DNA of 39,659 nucleotides, taken from contig JAAPAO010000325.1 of assembly GCA_013115145.1 (NCBI GenBank), positions 1 through 39,659 of the forward strand, read 5' to 3'. Origin of the DNA: Perkinsus chesapeaki. Lineage: Eukaryota; Perkinsozoa; Perkinsida; Perkinsidae. The stretch's first letter is position 1; each line of letters starts with the position of its first letter. The position numbers were made by a program, and so were the translations under genes. The notes under the pieces are model-generated. The model was given only the letters and a program-made list of their open reading frames with translations, did no database searches and was not told the origin of the DNA. Shown here piece by piece: positions 34,275 to 39,659 of this stretch.

Positions 34275-34299
34275 AGGTGGTCTTCGCTCGAGACCACCT
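34275..34299. repeat. 9-bp hairpin with 7-nt loop
   Basis: AGGTGGTCT and AGACCACCT form a perfect stem. It ends a 1.4-kb stretch (32.9-34.3 kb) unusually dense in perfect short inverted repeats. Confidence 0.8.
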
Positions 34300-34373
34300 C
34301 GGGTAAATAGAGATGTAGAGTAAGATGAAGATTAGGAGGGGCTAAGTATTACTAATTTTTGTGTACTCATATG

Positions 34374-34454
34374 ATATGAGTGTCGTACATTAAGATTTGG
34401 TTCAGTTGATTTCGTACTCCTCGAACTCGTACACCCGATGGCTCGTACACTTAT
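34374..34454 (-). repeat. Inverted copy of the GTACGA-rich segment
   Basis: About 81 bp is the reverse complement of 38967-39048 with very few differences. The two copies are 4.5 kb apart in opposite orientation, so they could pair or mediate inversion. It carries the edge of the 15-bp periodic repeat described at 38971. Confidence 0.9.
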
Positions 34455-35067
34455 ATGAGGTTATTTAGCACCCAGTGGAAAACTATATAAAAAACTTTTT
34501 CTAAAAAATGCCGCATGTTTTCAATGCGTGAAAACCGTCTAAAGTAGATACTCCAATAAAAACTAACATTAATAAGTCGTGTTTTGCATTGTGTCCCTCC
34601 ATTTGATCATTTATAAATATAAAATAGTAGTGGGTTATTGAGTATGCATTCCTAATGACGAGCATCATCCACACATTTTATGAGGAAAATTGTCTCTTCT
34701 CATTAGGCGCTGCGAATGGTAATACAAACAATGACCGTGAAGAGGATCACTACAATGATCACGAAAGTCATTCGTCTCACTCAAGCCGTGGAGGTAAGTT
34801 AGCGCTACGAATGCTTCACTCTTGGAACAACGACTTGCAACTTTCTTCTTTTTCGTACTTTCAAACGAATCCATTCCTTGCTATTTTCATACACCACGTC
34901 TACTGTTGGCTCGACAACCATGTTTGTATTATATAATGTTCTTTACTATTATAAAATACAAGTAATCCAAAGTAGTGGCAGTAAGTTGATGAACTGGTCA
35001 TGACTCAATCAATTAGAAATGAAGAATTAAGTTAGAATGGTTATCAAGTTAAGTTATCAAGTTAGAA

Positions 35068-35110
35068 TGGGTCTATTAGAAACCCTCATACCAGGTTTCT
35101 AATAGACCCA
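35068..35110. repeat. 17-bp perfect hairpin, 9-nt loop
   Basis: TGGGTCTATTAGAAACC and its exact reverse complement GGTTTCTAATAGACCCA. It directly precedes the 15-bp repeat array. It is longer than chance would allow in this window. Confidence 0.95.
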
Positions 35111-35135
35111 GCATGTTCTGTGGATGTAACGAGCG

Positions 35136-35328
35136 TGGACGAATTGCTATTGGACGAAAAGATCATGTACGGAACGCGCATTGTCAGCATATCTTTGCAT
35201 GAAGCAAGCATGAACGAAACAATCGTGGACGAAACCCTAAATGGACGAAACAAATGTGTACGAAACGAGCACATGGATAAACTGCGATCTGGGCGAAACA
35301 ATCCTGGACGGAACATGCCATGGACGAA
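35136..35328 (+). repeat. Degenerate 15/16-bp tandem repeat, TGGACGAAAC type
   Basis: About eleven degenerate copies of TGGACGAAAC followed by 5-6 variable bases; for example tggacgaaac, tgtacggaac, tgaacgaaac, tgggcgaaac. Where the spacing is 15 bp the frame is kept and an open frame of 92 codons (35120-35398) gives five-residue repeats (VDELL, LDEKI, MYGTR, LHEAS, MNETI, VDETL). It is either a genuine repeat protein exon or a decayed satellite. Confidence 0.75.
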
Positions 35329-35562
35329 TGGCGGTACACCCGTCTATCAGGTTCTCTATGACTTTCCTATGATTTGTCTTAAAAAAATTGTGTTTTGAGT
35401 TGAGTAGATTCGGATACATGGTAACCACATAAAGCTCTAATGTTGCTACGGGCCGTTGCCTACGTCACACAGTCTTCTCAACTCGGCTCACTGTCTTGCA
35501 ATACCGGTTCATAGTGATTCACAGATTGTGTTATGCTCACTCTGGTAGGTGACCGCCTGCTA

Positions 35563-35768
35563 GGTGGATATCAGTAGGGAACTGAAAAGTACGAGCGACT
35601 TTCGGGTACTCCGTTGGATCCAGTTGAAGTTTCGTCAGTTCTAAATCTTATGTCGAATCCACCAACGTGAAGCTATATTCATTGAAGCACCGCATGGGTG
35701 GTGCAGAGCTCGCGTACATTGAAGCACTCAAATATGCGTTAGAAGGTCTGCTTGCTCTGTTTTTTATT
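35563..35768 (+). repeat. Dispersed segment, copy 1 (no palindrome)
   Basis: About 206 bp nearly identical to 38482-38738. Apart from a few substitutions, the copies differ by a 51-bp insertion in the other copy that creates two overlapping perfect palindromes. This copy shows the form without the insertion. Confidence 0.92.
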
Positions 35769-35811
35769 GCCATTATGAAGTTTGCAGTTGACGTTTAGTG
35801 GCGGTCTAGGA

Positions 35812-35952
35812 ATGTCTGGTAATTCGAGTTCTACTCGGCGTACCCGGCCGTATGCTGCTCTTCACAACTTGAGACCTCATGAGTTGTCCCAACATTTCAG
35901 GGAGAAGGAGAAGCACCAGAAAGGGTGGTGGAACATGTGTTCCGGATACTAG
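35812..35952 (+). CDS. Small unrecognised basic ORF
   Basis: 46 codons from an ATG, compositionally coding: MSGNSSSTRRTRPYAALHNL, then a charged segment HFREKEKHQKGWWN. It may be a first exon, since no longer frame follows. No family recognised. It lies between the dispersed segment and the duplicated small-gene segment. Confidence 0.35.
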   Translation: MSGNSSSTRRTRPYAALHNLRPHELSQHFREKEKHQKGWWNMCSGY

Positions 35953-36228
35953 GTTGGAATATGTCTTTCATACAATATGAGTATTTGCTGAGAGGGTTTT
36001 GCAGGATGCTCCTGGAGGTACCAAGGTTGTTAGTTTTCGACAATGATGTAGTTATAGCGGGAACGGAAAGGGACGACTCGCTGTAGGTATGAGTATACGC
36101 CTCACGTTTCCGTTTTTGTTCAGATATCTCGATAATGTACTCATTCTGGGAAAAGTTCTCTGCGGGCACTATCAGTTTCACGCACTCGTCTTGTTTTACT
36201 CGTACTTCAGCAACTCCTCCTTCCACGG

Positions 36229-36250
36229 TTATGTCCGACATAATATGTCG
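36229..36250. repeat. Inverted-triplet micro-element (W=TTATGTCG), exact; empty site at 39465-39472
   Basis: The paralogous segment carries only W. The 14-bp gain duplicates an ATG, placing a new out-of-frame ATG 14 bp before the one used by the small plus-strand gene, and shifts the minus-strand frame. Confidence 0.93.
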
Positions 36251-36553
36251 AGTCCGTCTACAACTGCGGGCACTCAGTTAAGTCTGAGGTGGTTTCACTC
36301 CAGCGTTACCGCGGAGTACTATTTCGTAGGTATAAATGATGATATTGAAGTTACCCTATGGGCATTCTTAACTGTTTGATGAAGAATCTTCATTGAAGAT
36401 GCATCGGTTGACGGAGGTAGCTCAGAGACAGATGATGAAGATCTTCGTTACTACTATTTACAAGGTTCAAGTGATGGCGAAGAATTGGTAATTACCGGGG
36501 AAAACTCATGCCCGTTAACTGGCGAGAAGAGAAGATTATGCCGAGTGTTGTAA
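36245..36553 (+). CDS. Small unrecognised acidic protein, two exons
   Basis: Deduced exons 36245-36329 and 36399-36553 (79 aa). The 69-nt intron is 55 nt in the second copy; the difference is exactly the 14-bp micro-element at its 3' end. Protein: MSSPSTTAGTQLSLRWFHS, then AEYYFV joined to DASVDGGSSETDDEDLRYY, then a tail with CPLTGEKRRLC. The acidic stretch is conserved in the second copy. No family recognised. The opposite strand also has a conserved frame, so which strand is coding is not settled. Confidence 0.45.
36379..36400. repeat. Inverted-triplet micro-element (W=ATGAAGAT), exact; empty site at 39600-39607
   Basis: It spans the predicted 3' splice site of the small gene and repeats its GAAG|AT boundary, so splicing may still work with a 14-nt longer intron. 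The second copy has a single W. Confidence 0.93.
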
Positions 36554-36564
36554 ATAGCGTGATC

Positions 36565-36586
36565 GATAAAACTTTTATCATAAAAG
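36565..36586. repeat. Inverted-triplet micro-element (W=GATAAAAG), exact
   Basis: W(1-7), reverse complement of W, W(2-8) with no mismatch, about 12 bp after the small gene's stop codon. Confidence 0.85.
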
Positions 36587-36839
36587 GCGACCGCGAAAAA
36601 TGAAATAGACACGCATACACAAGTTATTTCATCTTTAACTCATGTCAAACCATGTATTTGCTTACAGAGTCTGCGAGGAGGTCCGATACGACCTAGTCAA
36701 AGGGAGACCTTTACAGTTACCCAGGTATTTCATATTCTCGACTTATTAGTTTATTACTTTTGACGGCTAATCCAGTCTCTTCCATTAGTGCTTTTGGAGG
36801 TGAGACCCTGTTTTTGCGTCGAAGTTCTCTTTTTGTGTC

Positions 36840-36978
36840 CTCAGGTCTAACTAGACTATCGGACGTCTTGGCTTTTTCTCGTCATTGTAACGAGTTGGGT
36901 ATTGAAAAGACGAGAGAACTCGTGGAGTTGGTGAGGAGACTCGGGTTCACCCAGGTTCTTCACATATTGAATACGGAG
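36840..36978 (+). other. Coding-like exon fragment
   Basis: After an acceptor-like TTTTTGTGTCCTCAG, a frame reads LTRLSDVLAFSRHCNELGIE, then KTRELVELVRRLGFTQ, ending at a CAG|GTT donor-like site. The amphipathic helical pattern looks real, but no flanking exons could be joined. The micro-element at 36979 follows directly in the longer open frame. Confidence 0.3.
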
Positions 36979-37000
36979 GAGGGGAGTCCCCTCAGGGGAC
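36979..37000. repeat. Inverted-triplet micro-element (W=GAGGGGAC), exact
   Basis: W(1-7), reverse complement of W, W(2-8) with no mismatch. A CAGGGG/CCCCTG pair with a 1-nt spacer overlaps its right end. Confidence 0.85.
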
Positions 37001-37170
37001 CCCTGTTCGTACAGTTATTGTACTGTCCCTTCCACTGTTCTACGGGACAGTATTTGCATTCTCGCTCGCCCTATAACATAAGTATCTCGCTCGCCCGAGC
37101 TAGTTCGTGCACACTATTATAAATACATATAAATAAACTCTCCATATCTCTACCTTCTGTTGTGTCACTC

Positions 37171-37801
37171 ATGTCCGACAACGAGTATATGTTTGACTGT
37201 GGACGTAAGTGCGACTGTGTAGTGATATTGTTTAAAGTATTCTTGATTTAGCGAAAACGGGAGGGGAAACCCTAGTTGACGAGGCTGTCGCGGACCATCC
37301 TCTTGTGCAATCGCTGGGATCCCGGGCGAGAAGGCGTGTTAAGTTAACTTCTGGCCGATCTAAAGTGAATATTCTTTAGGCATGTAAAGTAAGATTCGTG
37401 AGAATTTAGGTTCTCTCCCCTCTCTCCTCTTCTGCTGCTCCTAGTAAGTTACCGGAGGTGAAATTAAAACAGGTAGTGAAGTGTTTGTGCACCATCTGGG
37501 TATATCGAGTAGGTATCTCGTAATCCGGGAGTAAAGGCCACGAGGGGTATAACTCAAGTGGATGACGACAGTATCGCTGTCGAGGAAGGGGGCAACTCGT
37601 GTCGGAGTGGTAAGGTACAAGTTCTTGGTTCCTCCTAGTATTGAGATCTCTGTATGGCAGTTGCCTGAGGACGGAGTTGTGCCAACCCATGCCGTCTACG
37701 ACGGGATTCCATTGGTACGCTTTATGGTTGACGATTGTAGGAAGTTTGTTGTTAGCCTAAGCGGAGGTATGGAAGCTCTACTGGGATGTATGGCACGATA
37801 G
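37171..37801 (+). CDS. Possible multi-exon gene, unrecognised
   Basis: ATG 37171 opens MSDNEYMFDCG, followed by a donor GTAAGT. The next candidate exon starts near 37252 and reads TGGETLVDEAVADHPLVQS, then LGSRARRRVKLTSGRSK, ending at a GT about 37370. A third candidate begins near 37411 after an ATTTAG. Further right, 37562-37801 is open in one frame (VGVVRYKFLVPPSIEISVW, QLPEDGVVPTHAVYDGIPL) and 37546-37610 in another (QVDDDSIAVEEGGNSC), so exon choice is unresolved. No family recognised. Confidence 0.35.
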
Positions 37802-38481
37802 CATCGGTAAGACTCGGGTAGCCTGGTTTACTGTTAGCTTGTTGTGAAAGGGTCAAGATTGAAGCTGAGATGTTGGAGATGTCATGCTGTGTACTATGTT
37901 GGTTCTGTGTTTCGAGATGATAAACGTGATTTTTAGTTGGACTTTGTGTGAGGGAATAAGTGACACTACGGTACTGGTATTAGTAATAAAATACATCGCC
38001 AATTGGGTGTTTGGGGGTAAGTGTAAAACAAGAAACCTGGAGACTTCCGAAAATGGAATGCTCAGACTGAGCAGCTCAGTATGGGAACACAAAACAAGCA
38101 CTGCTCCAGAAATACTGATATATCTAGCTCAATTGGAATCCTCACCTTAACGGAGAGCTTGGGTGTGCGTTCGTTAAAAGTTATACTTACCGTAGTATAT
38201 ATTGACTTGAACATTCCGGATTACTCTATTACTTTTGACGGTCAAAGACACCTAAGGTACACAAGTAGCTTTGGGAGGTCTTACAAAGTGTACATCCAAC
38301 TTGCCTGGTTATTTTTCTCCACAACGGATGATGACGCATCCAGGTTCCTTCGGTTACTCGGTTTTACCGGTATCGTGCCATTGCTGTTGTCGTTGATGTC
38401 GTTGGGGTTGCTTTCGTTGTCGTTATTGTAGTCCACGGTGGCGGTGTCCGTGGTTGAGCCGCGGTTAGTTGGTTGACGCTG
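37802..38481. other. No gene recognised
   Basis: Several short overlapping frames with no supporting motif. The micro-element at 38059-38080 is the only structured feature. A G/T-rich TTGTCGTTG simple repeat lies near 38388-38430. Confidence 0.4.
38059..38080. repeat. Inverted-triplet micro-element (W=TGCTCAGT), exact
   Basis: W(1-7), reverse complement of W, W(2-8) with no mismatch. Confidence 0.85.
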
Positions 38482-38738
38482 GGTGGACATCAGTAGGGAA
38501 CTGAAAAGTACGAGCGACTTTCGGGTACTCCGCCGGATCCAGTTGAAGTTTCGTCAGTTCTAAATCTTATGTTGAATCCACCGACGTGAAGCTATATTCA
38601 TTGAAGCACCGCATGGGTGGTGCACTGCACCACCCATGCGGTGCTTCAATGTACGCGAGCTCTGCACCAGGTGCAGAGCTCGCGTACATTGAAGCACTCA
38701 AATATGCGTTAGAAGATCTGCTTGCTCTGTTTTTTATT
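38482..38738 (+). repeat. Dispersed segment, copy 2 (with 51-bp palindromic insertion)
   Basis: Second copy of 35563-35768, offset 2919 bp before the insertion and 2970 bp after it. Confidence 0.92.
38599..38697. repeat. Two overlapping perfect palindromes
   Basis: Arm 38599-38624 pairs perfectly (26 bp) with 38626-38651 across one base. Arm 38641-38668 pairs perfectly (28 bp) with 38670-38697 across one base. The palindromes share GTGCTTCAATG. The layout is arm, inverted arm, arm, like a large version of the 22-bp micro-elements. Copy 1 at 35680 lacks the 51 inserted bases. Confidence 0.95.
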
Positions 38739-38747
38739 TCCTCATAC

Positions 38748-38769
38748 CACTAGACTCTAGTGACTAGAG
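38748..38769. repeat. Inverted-triplet micro-element (W=CACTAGAG), exact
   Basis: W(1-7), reverse complement of W, W(2-8) with no mismatch, just after the dispersed segment ends. Confidence 0.85.
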
Positions 38770-38870
38770 CAATGCGACTACACAATTCAATGTCGCATTG
38801 ACTCAACATTGATCCCCCAAAAGTGCTAATTGCTCCGCCGGACAGACAAAGCTTGCCAGTTATGTCGCCT

Positions 38871-38895
38871 CTGGGGATTGAAGTTCAATCCCCAG
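38871..38895. repeat. 12-bp perfect palindrome, 1-nt spacer
   Basis: CTGGGGATTGAA, one base, TTCAATCCCCAG. It has no complete third arm. Confidence 0.9.
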
Positions 38896-38970
38896 AATCA
38901 ATCATTGAACGCTCAGCCTTTGGATTAACAAACTAGTGATCTCCCTACTGAACTGAAAAAATTCGCATAA

Positions 38971-39197
38971 GTGTACGAGCCATCGGGTGTACGAGTTCGA
39001 GGAGTACGAAATCAAACTGAACCAAATCTTAGTGTACGACACTCATATGAACGGAATTTTAGTGTACTACTTGGCCCTGAACCTATTTTTGGTGTATCAC
39101 ATTTTGTCGACAGAGATTTGAGTGTACGGGAATTTGGTGTACCAGTTAAGAGTCAAAAATTCCATGTACGAGTTTGAAGTGTACGTAATTTATGTGC
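38971..39197 (+). repeat. Degenerate 15-bp tandem repeat, GTGTACGA type
   Basis: GTGTACGA-like words recur every 14-16 bp, about fourteen times, for example gtgtacgag, gtgtacgac, gtgtacggg, gtgtaccag, atgtacgag. The forward frame is open for 68 codons (38971-39177) and gives five- or ten-residue repeats such as EPNLSVRHSY, ERNFSVLLGP, EPIFGVSHFV and DRDLSVREFG. The left 80 bp recur inverted at 34374-34454. Period and core resemble the array at 35136. Confidence 0.75.
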
Positions 39198-39236
39198 ACC
39201 AATCGTTATACACCCGTATTTGCTAGGGGGGGTTTT

Positions 39237-39659
39237 GCAGGATGCTCCTGGAGGTACCAAGGTTGTAGTTTTCGACAATGATGTAGTTATAGCGGGAACG
39301 GAAAGGGACGACTCGCTGTAGGTATGAGTATACGCCTCACGTTTCCGTTTTTGTTCAGATATCTCGATAATGTACTCATTCTGGAAAAAGTTCTCTGCGG
39401 GCACTAGTAGTTTCACGCACTCGTCTTGTTTTACTCGTACTTCAGAAACTCCTCCTTCCACGGTTATGTCGAGTCCGTCTACAACTGCGGACATTCAGTT
39501 AAGTCTGAGGTGGTTCTACTCCAGCGTTACCGCGGAGTACTATTTCGTAGGTATAAATGATGATATTGACGTTACCCTATGGGCATTCTTAACTGTTTGA
39601 TGAAGATGCATCGGTTGACGGAGATAGCTCAGAGACAGATGATGAAGATCTTCGTTACT
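39237..39659 (+). repeat. Duplicated small-gene segment, copy 2 (cut by window end)
   Basis: Second copy of 36001-36430. It has the empty sites W=TTATGTCG and W=ATGAAGAT without the micro-elements. Confidence 0.9.
39466..39659 (+). CDS. Small unrecognised acidic protein, second copy, partial
   Basis: Exon 1 39466-39550 and exon 2 from 39606, cut by the window end; the intron is 55 nt. Same product as at 36245 with few changes (MSSPSTTADIQLSLRWFYS; DASVDGDSSETDDEDLRY). The opposite strand carries a conserved frame at 39494-39153 that starts MSAVVDGLDITVEGG and includes EYIIEISEQKRKREAYTH. Either or neither may be expressed. Confidence 0.4.

Larger units (their letters stand above)
36001..36430 (+). 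repeat. Duplicated small-gene segment, copy 1
   Basis: Highly similar to 39237-39640. Two clear differences are 14-bp insertions here, each making an exact inverted-triplet micro-element (36229 and 36379). A minus-strand frame (36241-35897) shared with the other copy (39494-39153) includes EVRVKQDECVK and EYIIEISEQKRKREAYTH. The insertion at 36229 breaks it upstream of DITVEGG. Confidence 0.9.

Noticed and set aside
1-39659. tRNA, rRNA or other structured RNA genes
   Set aside because: I looked for tRNA-like arm patterns and conserved rRNA words and saw none; a covariance-model search was not possible here.

Overview
This is a window of nuclear DNA from a unicellular eukaryote. The central genes are cut by many very short GT-AG introns, mostly 38-60 nt, and the splices could be read by eye because they restore conserved protein families in frame. 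Universal eukaryotic genes (importin alpha, PRPF3, SMC1, mitochondrial intermediate peptidase), the short introns, standard codons and long ATT/AAT/GCA/CAG triplet runs suggest an alveolate, most likely a Perkinsus-like protist. The organism is an inference; the gene identities are much firmer.

Layout. (1) 1-7.5 kb has balanced base composition. A 46-bp satellite and a duplicated upstream block lead into three tandem paralogues (591-1422, 5329-6161, 6821-7508). Each has four exons with the same intron phases, a short hydrophobic N-terminus and a GNAT acetyltransferase-like C-terminus. A small Cys-rich secreted-peptide ORF (3006-3212) lies between the first two. (2) 7.9-28.2 kb is a dense plus-strand housekeeping block, AT- and triplet-rich for most of its length: importin alpha (15 exons), PRPF3 (20 exons), a candidate seven-pass membrane protein, a triple-CCCH plus RING protein (12 exons), an intronless M3 peptidase, an unknown 4-exon gene, and cohesin SMC1 (29 exons). 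(3) 28.2-39.7 kb returns to balanced composition and is poor in recognisable genes. It holds diverged segmental duplications, degenerate 15-bp repeats, large hairpins and a few small unrecognised genes.

The most unusual signal is a 22-bp micro-element found at least 11 times exactly, plus several one-step variants, almost all in the non-housekeeping DNA. For an 8-bp word W, the DNA reads W(1-7), then the reverse complement of W, then W(2-8). Duplicated segments inside the window show the state before and after: the change is a 14-bp insertion. The fixed 8-bp word, with an excess of T at position 2 and A at position 7, resembles the 8-bp target sites of hAT transposons. The structure is what would form if hairpin-capped ends left by hAT-type excision were opened, annealed and filled in. 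The mechanism is inferred; the pattern itself is seen directly.

Exons were deduced by hand from splice consensus, reading frame and family similarity, so individual boundaries may be off by a few bases where noted.
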